Part shown: piece by piece, positions 16,064 through 23,793 of the stretch
Layout: each line of letters begins with the position of its first letter
How positions within the stretch are numbered: position 1 is the first letter of the stretch
NCBI GenBank assembly: GCA_030612585.1
Contig: JAUWNP010000054.1
Span: 1-23,932 of the forward strand
Reading direction: 5' to 3'
DNA: 23,932 bases
From: Anaerolineae bacterium
Lineage (GTDB): Bacteria; Chloroflexota; Anaerolineae; B4-G1
Made by a program: the position numbers and the translations under genes
Notes under the pieces: generated by a model
Seen by the model: only the letters and a program-made list of their open reading frames with translations
Told to the model about the DNA's origin: nothing
Databases searched by the model: none

Positions 16064-17218
16064 GTGTTTGACGAAGCCAAGTTGTTGGCAGTGGTCAAAG
16101 AAGACGCGGTAGTCAAGTTGTTACAGCAGGTTATCCAGATCGAGAGCACTAACCCGCCGGGGAACGAGATTGATCTGGCTCGCTGGCTTGCGGGTTACTT
16201 TGCCGACGCTGGCGTCGAGGCCGAGGTATCACAATGCGAGGGCAAACGGGCTAACCTGGTGGCGCGCTTGCGGGGAAGCGGTAGCCGGCCTGCCATCATC
16301 TTTAGCGCCCATATGGATACGGTGCCGGCGGGAGAGATGCCCTGGACGTTCCCGCCCTTCTCTGGAACCCTGCACGAAGGCAAAGTGTACGGCCGCGGGG
16401 CCGCTGACATGAAGGGCGGTTTGGCTGCCATGGCGCAGGCAGCGGTGATTTTGGCTCAATCGGGGATTTCGTTCGGTGGTGACCTGATTGTCGCCTTCTC
16501 CTACGATGAGACCTATGGTCTCCAGGGGGCTCGGCGGTTGGTCGAAGGTGGATACCTGGAGGGCGCGGGGGCTGTGCTTGTGAGTGAGCCTAGCAGTCTC
16601 GACGTGTTCATCGCGGAGAAGGGGGCTCTCTGGCTCGCGTGTCGAGCGAAGGGAAAGACGGCCCACACCTCTATGCCCCAGCTAGGCCAGAATGCTATCT
16701 TGGAGATGGTTCACTTCTTGCATCGGGTGGAGGAGTCTCTCGATCTCAGCGCCGCCCCTCATCCTCTGCTAAACAAACCTACCTTCACAGTCGGCACTAT
16801 CCAAGGCGGGGTAACTATCAATGTGATCCCCGATGCCTGTGAAGCGCAGTTGGACATCCGTCTCGTCCCTGGGATGGATTACCTGAAGGTAGTGCAACAG
16901 GTGCAGGAGTTGGGCGAGGATCGGGTGGAGGTGGAGGTGTTGGATTGGAAGGAGCCTGTGGAGAGCGACCCGAAGGCGGAGATAGTGGGCCTGTCCCTGC
17001 AAGCGGTGGAGGAGGTCACTGGTCAGCCCCGCTTGCCCAAAGGTGTGGCCTACTACACCGACGGCACAGTGATCGCTAACAACCTCCAGATTCCTATGGC
17101 CATCGTTGGCCCTGCGGATACAGGCATGACGCACCAGCCTAACGAGTACGTGGAGGTCTCCCGGCTGGTCGAGGCTGTCAAAATCTATTTGCTCATTGCC
17201 GCTCGTTACCTGGTGTGA
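16064..17218 (+). CDS. M20-family amidohydrolase/deacylase (ArgE/DapE-like)
   Basis: 384 residues, GTG start at 16064 after AAGGAG. Metal-binding motifs are SAHMDTVP (His83, Asp85), GRGAADMKGG (Asp115), the catalytic region SYDET (Glu149), SEPS (Glu175) and a C-terminal THQPNEYV. The central dimerisation domain (FTVGTIQGGVTINVIPD) is complete. M20 enzymes cleave peptide, N-acyl or N-carbamoyl bonds with one or two zinc ions. Oddity: the usual DEE reads DET, so the second Glu, normally a metal ligand, is Thr150; the enzyme might be mononuclear or use another ligand. It could be an acetylornithine deacetylase, a dipeptidase, or an N-carbamoyl-amino-acid/ureido hydrolase; the neighbouring carbamate kinase favours the last (inference). 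Confidence 0.85.
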   Translation: MFDEAKLLAVVKEDAVVKLLQQVIQIESTNPPGNEIDLARWLAGYFADAGVEAEVSQCEGKRANLVARLRGSGSRPAIIFSAHMDTVPAGEMPWTFPPFSGTLHEGKVYGRGAADMKGGLAAMAQAAVILAQSGISFGGDLIVAFSYDETYGLQGARRLVEGGYLEGAGAVLVSEPSSLDVFIAEKGALWLACRAKGKTAHTSMPQLGQNAILEMVHFLHRVEESLDLSAAPHPLLNKPTFTVGTIQGGVTINVIPDACEAQLDIRLVPGMDYLKVVQQVQELGEDRVEVEVLDWKEPVESDPKAEIVGLSLQAVEEVTGQPRLPKGVAYYTDGTVIANNLQIPMAIVGPADTGMTHQPNEYVEVSRLVEAVKIYLLIAARYLV

Positions 17219-17267
17219 ACGCGGGTGAGAGGCGCGTGCATAATCATGTGAGAAAAGGAGTACATCT

Positions 17268-18220
17268 ATGACCAGGAAACTCGCCGTCGTCGCCATCGGC
17301 GGCAACTCGCTCATCAAGGACAAGACCAAGATCACTGTGCAGGACCAGTACTTGGCCGCCAAGGAGACCTGCTATCACATCGCCGACATGGTCGAACAGG
17401 GCTGGGACGTGGCCATTGGCCATGGTAACGGTCCCCAGGTGGGCTTCGTCCTGCGCCGGTCCGAGATCGCGGCCAAGGTGGCCGGTATGCACGAGGTGCC
17501 GCTTGAATCCTGTGGAGCCGACACCCAGGGGGCCATCGGCTATCATCTCCAGCAGAATCTCCAAAACGAGTTCAATCGCCGGGGAATGAAGAAGACCGCC
17601 GCGGCGGTGGTCACTCAGGTGCGGGTGGACAAGGACGACTCGGCTTTCCAGAACCCCACCAAGCCCATCGGTAACTTTATGGAGGAGGACGAAGCCAAAG
17701 AGCGCGCGGCCAAGGAAGGATGGATGGTGGTGGAGGACGCTGGCCGTGGCTGGCGGCGGGTGGTGCCCCCTCCCCTATCCCGCAGGAGATCATCGAACTG
17801 GACGCGGTGCGGAAGCTGCTGGAGGCTGGTATCGTCACCGTCACCGTGGGTGGCGGAGGCATCCCCGTCATCCGCAACGAGGACGGCGACCTCCAAGGGG
17901 TGGCGGCGGTCATTGACAAGGATTACGCCTCCTCCTTGCTGGCCCGCTCGATCGGAGCGGATATCCTCCTCATCTCCACTGCCGTGGAGAAAGTCTACCT
18001 CAATTTCAACCAGCCCGGCCAAAAGCCGATTGACGTGATGACCGTCGCTGAGGCGAGGCAGTATATGGACGAAGGCCACTTTGCCAAAGGGAGCATGCTC
18101 CCCAAGGTCCAGGCCATCATCTGGTTCCTGGAGGCAGGCGGCAGGGAGGCGATCATCACCGAGCCGGAGAACATTGCCCGGGCGCTACGGGGCGAGACGG
18201 GAACACGAATTATATCGTGA
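17268..18220 (+). pseudogene. arcC: carbamate kinase, broken by a frameshift
   Basis: The first part (ATG 17268, Shine-Dalgarno AAAAGGAG) reads VVAIGGNSLI, then GHGNGPQVG and GWRRVVP, all carbamate kinase signatures. From about 17769 the family sequence continues in another frame: PSPIPQEIIELDAV, VTVGGGGIPV, IDKDYAS, then KGSMLPKVQA to TGA 18218-18220. The break is in a C-rich run (five C, one T, four C at 17766-17775); dropping two C restores VVPSPIP. The span of 953 bp would give ~317 residues, the normal size. Carbamate kinase turns carbamoyl phosphate + ADP into ATP + carbamate (NH3 + CO2). The break may be a sequencing/assembly error in the C-run or a real mutation. The last bases overlap the next start as GTGA. 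Confidence 0.85.
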
Positions 18221-19989
18221 CCAAAGTAGAGGAAGAGATTTGCTGCGACGTCCTGGTCATTGGGACTGAAGGGACTGGCGCCAGAGCAGCCATGGAAGCG
18301 ACGGAACAGGGCGCGGACGTTCTGGCAGTGACCAAGGGCTTTCTGGCCAGGAGCGGTGCCACGCTTACCGCCGACGGCGAGATCGACGTGGACAGCCGTA
18401 GCGCCCGCGAAATCTTTGGGGTAGAGGGCTCTCCTGACGATAGCCCAGAGCAGTTCGCCCGCGACATGATCCGGGAGGGGGATTATCTCGCCGACCAACG
18501 GCTGGTGGCCATCCACACTGAAGAAGCCCCTGCTCGGGTGAAGGAGTTGTTGGAGTGGGGAGCGGATCTGGAAGGATTCATCCATGCCCCTGGCCATACC
18601 TATCCCCGTGGCCTGTGGATCCCTGGGCTCAAGCTGGCGCGGCTCCTCGCCCGCCGGATGCGGAGCATGGGCATATCCGTGCTAGAAAACGCCATGGTGG
18701 TGGACCTGCTCCGTGACGCGGAGGGTGTGTTGGGTGGTGTAGCCCTGCACATTCCCACGGGTAGGATTCTTTTGTTGCGGAGCCGCGCAGTTGTGCTGGC
18801 CACTGGCGGGGCCATGCGGGCTTTCCCTTTGACCACTGCCCCCGAGGGACTGACGGGCGATGGTCTTGCCATGGCTCTCCGATGCGGGGCCGCCCTGCAG
18901 GACATGGAGTTTCCCATGTTCTTGCCCTACACTTTCCTGACCCCGCCTGCGCTTAGGGGTGTGATCTTTCCCTATGACGTCAGCACCTTGCTAGAGGTCC
19001 ACGCCCTCAACCGGCGTGGGGAGAGGTATATGGCTCGCTGGGATCCTCAGCGTCTCGAGAAGACCACCCGGGATATCAACTCGGTGGCTGCGGCCATGGA
19101 GATTCGTGCAGGCAGGGGCTCGCGAGCTGGGGGTACTTTTCTTTCTTTCGAACATCTGCCCCGCAATCTGTTAGAGTTCTCAGCCGAGTGGTTTCCGGGC
19201 AATCTGCGGAACTGGCGCGCGGCTGGATTCCGGCTGCGGGACTTTTTCCCCAGCCTGGAGGAGGCCTGGGAAGTGACTCCCGCCTGCCACTTTTGGAACG
19301 GTGGCTTAAAGATTGACGAGCGTTGCCGAACAGTCGTCCCCGGCCTTTTCGCCGCAGGAGAGGGGACGGCGGGCATTCATGGGGCCAATCGGTTGGCCGG
19401 GAACGCCCTGACTATGACGCAGGTTTGGGGAAAGCGGGCCGGGTTCTTTGCGGCTGCTTTTGCCAAGTCCAGCAAGTTGCGAGAGCCTCGGCGTGCTCAG
19501 GTGGAGGAGGTGGCTCGTAAGGTACTGCGGCTGCGCTTTCCCGCCCCCGGTCCCACCGTGGTGGAGATGCGTCAGGAGATCAGACGGATCGCTGGAGAGA
19601 TGGTGGGGATCGTTCGAGAGGAGGAATCCTTGTCGCAGGCCCTTGCCGCCATTTCCGACTTGCGCGATCGACTCCCACACCAATGTGTGCAGGGCCAGGA
19701 TCCGCGCTTCAACCGAGAGTGGGTGGAGGGGCTGCAGAATGAGAACCTGCTCGACGTGCTGGAGGCTGTGGTAAGGGTCAGCCTAGCCCGGCGAGAAAGC
19801 CGAGGGGCATTGTATCGCGTAGACTACCCCTTCACCGACGACGACCGCTGGCTGTGCAACCTCGTCCTTCAGCGTGATGGTGCCGAATGGATAATCCGGG
19901 AGGAGCAGGTGCAAGAGGTGTACGTTTCTCTTCCGCAGGGCAGGCGCGCCTATGGTCGGAAAGGAGGCGAGGATCGTATCCCCAGATGA
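18217..19989 (+). CDS. SdhA/FrdA-like FAD-dependent oxidoreductase
   Basis: 590 residues in the fumarate reductase/succinate dehydrogenase flavoprotein family. An N-terminal dinucleotide fold (DVLVIGTEGTGARAA), VVLATGGAMRAFP, the domain-closing CHFWNGGLKID and the FAD C-terminal signature GLFAAGEGTAGIHGANRLAG are all present, with NRRGERY and a C-terminal helical domain. Two deviations: the GxGxxG reads GTEGTG, and the place where SdhA/FrdA carry the FAD-linking His (SHT..GG) reads SGAT, so FAD should be non-covalent. GTG start 18217 overlaps the carbamate kinase end. It overlaps the [2Fe-2S] gene by 38 bp, pointing to a complex. Substrate is unknown: it may reduce or oxidise a C-C bond, or act as electron partner for the downstream AOR. 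Confidence 0.85.
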   Translation: MTKVEEEICCDVLVIGTEGTGARAAMEATEQGADVLAVTKGFLARSGATLTADGEIDVDSRSAREIFGVEGSPDDSPEQFARDMIREGDYLADQRLVAIHTEEAPARVKELLEWGADLEGFIHAPGHTYPRGLWIPGLKLARLLARRMRSMGISVLENAMVVDLLRDAEGVLGGVALHIPTGRILLLRSRAVVLATGGAMRAFPLTTAPEGLTGDGLAMALRCGAALQDMEFPMFLPYTFLTPPALRGVIFPYDVSTLLEVHALNRRGERYMARWDPQRLEKTTRDINSVAAAMEIRAGRGSRAGGTFLSFEHLPRNLLEFSAEWFPGNLRNWRAAGFRLRDFFPSLEEAWEVTPACHFWNGGLKIDERCRTVVPGLFAAGEGTAGIHGANRLAGNALTMTQVWGKRAGFFAAAFAKSSKLREPRRAQVEEVARKVLRLRFPAPGPTVVEMRQEIRRIAGEMVGIVREEESLSQALAAISDLRDRLPHQCVQGQDPRFNREWVEGLQNENLLDVLEAVVRVSLARRESRGALYRVDYPFTDDDRWLCNLVLQRDGAEWIIREEQVQEVYVSLPQGRRAYGRKGGEDRIPR

Positions 19990-20302
19990 AGCACGTGTCA
20001 TCACTGTGCAGGTGCGGCGCGGCAGCGGTGACGAGAACCGGCTGGCGGTATACAAAGTGCCAGCGGAATCCGGGCAAAGCGTCCTGGGAGTTCTCCAGTA
20101 CATCTACGACCACCTGGATTCTACTCTGGCCTTTTCCTGTTCGTGCCGTATCGGCTTGTGTTCGGCGTGCCTGGTGCGGGTAAACGGAAAGGTGGTGCGG
20201 GCATGCACGACCCTGGCAGAGGGAGATATGCTCATCGAGCCTTACAGTGACGATGCCAGGATCAGAGATCTGGTGGTCCATCTCCCGCCGCTGGCCAAGT
20301 AG
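19952..20302 (+). CDS. short stand-alone [2Fe-2S] protein, SdhB N-terminal-domain type
   Basis: 116 residues. The cysteines Cys65-x4-Cys70-x2-Cys73-x11-Cys85 (in CRIGLCSAC and RAC) give a plant-type [2Fe-2S] site in the form used by the N-terminal domain of SdhB/FrdB. The whole C-terminal dicluster domain of SdhB (about 120 residues carrying [3Fe-4S]/[4Fe-4S]) is missing. The frame ends cleanly at TAG 20300-20302 and the next gene follows after 92 bp, so it does not look like a truncation by frameshift. It starts inside the flavoprotein gene in another frame. It probably carries electrons between the flavoprotein and another partner, perhaps the AOR (inference). An extra Cys63 precedes the cluster motif. 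Confidence 0.8.
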   Translation: MVGKEARIVSPDEARVITVQVRRGSGDENRLAVYKVPAESGQSVLGVLQYIYDHLDSTLAFSCSCRIGLCSACLVRVNGKVVRACTTLAEGDMLIEPYSDDARIRDLVVHLPPLAK

Positions 20303-20394
20303 GGTGGTCACGCCAGGAAACGAGTAGATATTGATCCCGCTTCGCCCACGTCTAGACAGGTGACCCACGATACAAGGAGAAAGGAGAAAGAGCG

Positions 20395-22236
20395 ATGGCT
20401 GGTGGTTACATGGGCAAGCTACTGATTGTGGACCTAACGATGGGCCGCCTTATGGATGAGCCTCTGGACGAAGGGCTCCAACGCAACTTCTTGGGGGGGT
20501 ACGGGGTGGGCGCAAAACTGATCTACGACCACCAGCCAGCGGACGTGGATCCGCTCAGCCCAGCGAACCATGTGGGCTTTCTGACCGGTCCTCTCACCGG
20601 CACTCCCGCAATCGTAGGCTCCCGCTACACGGTGGTCGGCAAGTCACCCCTCACGGGAACCTGGGGCGACGCGAATTCCGGTGGTTACTTTGGCCCGAAT
20701 CTCAAGTTCGCTGGCTACGATGGCGTCATCGTGACTGGGGCTTCCGATCGGCCAGTCTATGTATTGATCGAGGATGGTGAGGCCTCCCTGCGAGATGCCA
20801 GCCACCTCTGGGGCAAGAGTACTCTGGAAACCCGTGACACCCTCAAGGCGGCCCACGGCAAGGCCACGGAGGAGGCCTGTATTGGGCCGTCCGGTGAGAG
20901 CCTTTCCCTCATTGCTGCCGTCATCAACGACTATGGCCGCGCTGCTGGCCGCTCGGGCCTGGGCGCGGTCATGGGCTCGAAGAAGCTCAAGGCTATTGTC
21001 GTGCGGGGCACGCAGCGGGTGCCCTTGGCCGACCAGCAGAGGGCGGCGGACCTACGCAAGAAGTACTTGCGCCTGAAGACAGAGTGGTATGACGTCTATC
21101 ACAACTACGGCACCTGTGACCTCACCTATGCCAGCGCTATGAGTGGTGACTCGCCTGTGAAGAACTGGCGAGGTGACGGGCCGATGGATTTCTCCAGGGC
21201 CGAGCAGATCAGCGCCGACAGAGTCATCGCCGAACAAGAACGCCGCTACGCCTGTTGGCACTGCCCCATAGGATGTGGTGGTCATATGAAGGCCAAGCCG
21301 GGGCGGAACCGTCCTGTGAGCCACAAGCCCGAATACGAGACTCTCTGCGCCGCTGGCACCCTTATGCTCAATGATGATCTGGAATCGATCATCCGCATCA
21401 ACGATATCGCCAATGCCTATGGCCTGGACAGCATCTCTGCCTCCTGCACCGTGGCCTTTGCCGTGGAGTGCTACGAGAATGGTGTCCTCACCAAGGCCGA
21501 CACCGACGGGCTGGAGTTGCGCTGGGGCAACAGCGAGGCCATCGTGGCCATGATTGAGAAGCTGGCACGGCGCGAGGGATTCGGCGCGGTGCTGGCCGAC
21601 GGCGTGAAGAAGGCCGCCGAGCGCATCGGGCGAGGGTCCGAGAAGTTCGCCATCCACATCCAGGGCCAAGAGGTGCCCATGCATGATCCTCGCTACATAC
21701 CTGGTCTGGCCATTTGCTACCAGATGGATGCGACGCCAGCCCGTCACACCCAGGGTTTCGAGATGATCGTGCCGCCCGGACTGGACTTGCCCGAGTGGGA
21801 CAAGCACGACTACGTGGGCAAGGGCGAGATCCACAGAAATCTCATGTCGTTGGTACACGTGATCAACTCTACAGGTCTATGCCTGTTCGGCTACGAGTGC
21901 TACCCCATCCAATCCGTGCCCGAGTTCCTGAGTGCAGTCACTGGCTGGAACGTAACGCTGGATGACTGTTTCGTCTTGGGAGAGCGCATCGGCACCATCC
22001 GTCACGCCTTCAACCTGAGGGAGGGTCTGAACCCGCTGGAGCGGCAAGTGCCGCACCTCATACTTGGTCGGCCGCCTGTCAAGCAGGGCAACCTGCGCGG
22101 TGTAACCATTGATGCCGAGGCCATAATCAAGGACTACCTCGAGGCCATGGACTGGGATCCTGCCAGCGCCAGACCTAGCCAAGCCAGGCTCCAACAACTC
22201 GGCCTGTGGGATGTTGCCAGGGACTTGTATAGGTAG
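20395..22236 (+). CDS. aldehyde:ferredoxin oxidoreductase (tungsten enzyme family)
   Basis: 613 residues, normal for the family. The N-terminal pterin-binding domain (LLIVDLTMGR, GPLTGT, GDANSGGYFGPNLKFAGYDG) is followed by the [4Fe-4S] motif CWHCPIGC (Cys287, Cys290, Cys294), close to the positions in the Pyrococcus furiosus enzyme (288, 291, 295), and by NAYGLDSIS, a second pterin/substrate region. A later CLFGYEC can supply the fourth cysteine. AORs oxidise aldehydes to acids with ferredoxin, or run in reverse on carboxylic acids. Shine-Dalgarno AAGGAGAAAGAG precedes ATG 20395. The two upstream genes look like its redox partners. Substrate is not readable from the sequence. Confidence 0.92.
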   Translation: MAGGYMGKLLIVDLTMGRLMDEPLDEGLQRNFLGGYGVGAKLIYDHQPADVDPLSPANHVGFLTGPLTGTPAIVGSRYTVVGKSPLTGTWGDANSGGYFGPNLKFAGYDGVIVTGASDRPVYVLIEDGEASLRDASHLWGKSTLETRDTLKAAHGKATEEACIGPSGESLSLIAAVINDYGRAAGRSGLGAVMGSKKLKAIVVRGTQRVPLADQQRAADLRKKYLRLKTEWYDVYHNYGTCDLTYASAMSGDSPVKNWRGDGPMDFSRAEQISADRVIAEQERRYACWHCPIGCGGHMKAKPGRNRPVSHKPEYETLCAAGTLMLNDDLESIIRINDIANAYGLDSISASCTVAFAVECYENGVLTKADTDGLELRWGNSEAIVAMIEKLARREGFGAVLADGVKKAAERIGRGSEKFAIHIQGQEVPMHDPRYIPGLAICYQMDATPARHTQGFEMIVPPGLDLPEWDKHDYVGKGEIHRNLMSLVHVINSTGLCLFGYECYPIQSVPEFLSAVTGWNVTLDDCFVLGERIGTIRHAFNLREGLNPLERQVPHLILGRPPVKQGNLRGVTIDAEAIIKDYLEAMDWDPASARPSQARLQQLGLWDVARDLYR

Positions 22237-22570
22237 TTCCCCTACACTTTATGACTACGAATGCCCTCGGCATCCACCTTCTCAGCGCGATATCGGCAAG
22301 TGATGAGGGGCTGGATGACCTGACGGCCTGCCCTTTGTTGTTGCAATCCTCGCGTTAGCAGTGGGCAGGTTGGCACCGTTGGCTTATTCTCTTTGGAGGA
22401 CGGCTTGATGCCCTGTGAGGACTGCAGTGCCTACGGAATCTCTTGGAGCGAGAAGATTTCATCTGTATTGAGCAAATGATTCTCAGCCGAGGTGTGCCTG
22501 AACGCACGTGGGGAACAGCACCCAGCAAGCAGGCCCTCCTTGTGTGATTTCCAAGATTGAACGCTAAGCA
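22237..22570 (+). other. gene-poor stretch with a short unrecognised open frame
   Basis: No complete gene is seen after the AOR stop. Between stops, 22419-22547 is open on the plus strand and reads like protein (RNLLEREDFICIEQMILS, then RGVPERTWGTAPSK), but has no start in a good context and I do not recognise it. It may be the end of a decayed gene. No terminator hairpin with a T-run is apparent. Confidence 0.3.
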
Positions 22571-22576
22571 GCGCGG

Positions 22577-22937
22577 CCAGGCCGGGCGGCGAGACACTAT
22601 CTTCACGGCGATCACTGGCGGTAGCTCAACGTTGCTCGTTTGGCCTGCTGACGGCATCACACTGGCGGACAAGCAAGCCCTCATTGAAGTCCTGCTCAAG
22701 TGTGGCGCCTCGATCGGCGAGATTAATGCCGCCCGAAAGCGCGTTTCTCGTGTGAAGGGAGGCAGGCTGGTACAGGAGATCTTTCCGGCCGGATTGATCA
22801 GCCTGATGATCTCGGACGTGGTGGGGGACCCGTTGGACTATATCACGGGCCCGACCGTCCTGGATACCTCCACCTATGAAGACGCCTGGCGAACACTAGA
22901 CAAGTACGGCCTGTGGGACCGGGTGCCTATAAGGTGA
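22577..22937 (+). pseudogene. internal fragment of a second glycerate 2-kinase
   Basis: Bases 22577-22928 align without net gaps to 14397-14748 of the intact glycerate kinase gene, with roughly four fifths of positions identical by eye. The fragment spans about residues 134-250 (ITGGSSTLLVWPADGI, RVKGGRLVQEIF, ITGPTVLDTSTY) and lacks both the N-terminal domain and the C-terminal MOFRL domain. It stops at TGA 22935-22937, directly after the homology ends. The divergence between copies means it is an old duplicate or a remnant of a second related operon, not a fresh tandem copy. Confidence 0.8.
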
Positions 22938-23142
22938 TGAGCGGCTTTGACCGGACGGGCGACGGCGATTATTGGTGAGGCACTGGCTGAAGTTGACCGC
23001 TACTGTAGCGATTGAGTACTCTCTCTTTGGCATAAGCGGCTGCTGGAAATCGCACTGCTGCCTCGCTCCTCCGAACTGCGGCTGGCCTAGTCGCGCTGGC
23101 ACCGGGCCGAGCGGCAGCCCCAGGAACCACCACGGATCTAGC

Positions 23143-23466
23143 CGTGGCTGGGCCGAGAAGCGGTCCAGGTTGAACAGGATCAGCGCCACGGAGGTTCAGA
23201 CGGTGAGGAAGTTGGGCATCGCGTCGCCGGAGCGCAGTAGTTGCAGCCCGGTGGTCCGTCTCTTCGTGAAGGGGTAGAAGATGTTGCTGCCCATGAAGCC
23301 CAGTTGATCCTCCAGGATGTGCCCAGCGAAGCCCAGCCCCGCCACGATCCCGGCCCACTTTCCAAAGAGCAGCCCGGCCACCAGACCGACCGCCGCCGCC
23401 AGCGTCAAGCTGTGGGATCAACGCCGGTGCCAGTCCAGGAAGTGGATGTGCAGTTGGTCGCCCCGC
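23143..23466. repeat. 324-bp direct repeat, right copy
   Basis: Gapless match to 5650-5973, same orientation. See the left copy; together they flank the catabolic region at a distance of 17.5 kb. Confidence 0.8.
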
Positions 23467-23562
23467 CGCTCGAACTTGAAGGACGGCCCGCTGAAGATGT
23501 CAATCCGGTTCTCCGCGTCGTAGGTGTGCACCATCGGCACGCCGACCTTGACCCGTGCATCT

Positions 23563-23608
23563 CTCCCCCCCTCTTTCCCCTCCGCTGGGGGGGATGAAGG
23601 GGGGGGGC
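23563..23608. repeat. G/C-run hairpin repeat within copy B
   Basis: CTCCCCCCCTCTTTCCCC (23563-23580) faces GGGGGGGATGAAGGGGGGG (starting at 23587), an imperfect inverted repeat around TCCGCT. It interrupts the hydrolase remnant and coincides with the frame change, so it is probably an inserted intergenic-type repeat. Confidence 0.6.
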
Positions 23609-23793
23609 TCCGAACCAGGGAGTGGGACCTGCCCGGTGTTGACTATTGGGCCGATGCGCACCGCTACCTCGTTCCGGGCCGGGTCGAAGCGGATGGTGTA
23701 CTGCCGCCACAGGTCAGCCCCCAGGCGGATGGTGTGGAGCATGATGTTCTGCGGCTTCCCCTTTTCTAATGCTTAATGGAGTGACCACCGACG

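Larger units (their letters stand above)
23090..23742 (-). pseudogene. decayed membrane-bound metal-dependent hydrolase (DUF457/YdjM-like), copy B
   Basis: Reading the minus strand, a segment (MLHTIRLGADLWRQYTIRF) near 23742-23640 is followed by a G/C-run repeat and then, in a different frame, KVGVPMVHTYDAEN, DIFSGPSFKFERRGDQLHIHFL and DWHRR. Two codons that are TGG (Trp) in copy A are TGA here: in the HRRWSHS motif (near 23418) and in LTVWTS (near 23200). With these stops, a frameshift and the repeat, it cannot make the protein. It retains ~60 residues upstream of the membrane part that copy A has lost. Whether the LWRQYTIRF segment belongs to the same ancestral gene is uncertain. Confidence 0.65.

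Noticed and set aside
17760..17780. Programmed ribosomal frameshift in carbamate kinase
   Set aside because: The C-run does not form a proper slippery heptamer in the zero frame, there is no evident downstream stimulatory structure, and carbamate kinases are not known to need one; an indel or sequence error is simpler.
23190..23425. UGA read as tryptophan (alternative genetic code)
   Set aside because: TGA is used as the normal stop in drmA, glycerate kinase, the M20 gene and others in the window, and the same frame is damaged in other ways.
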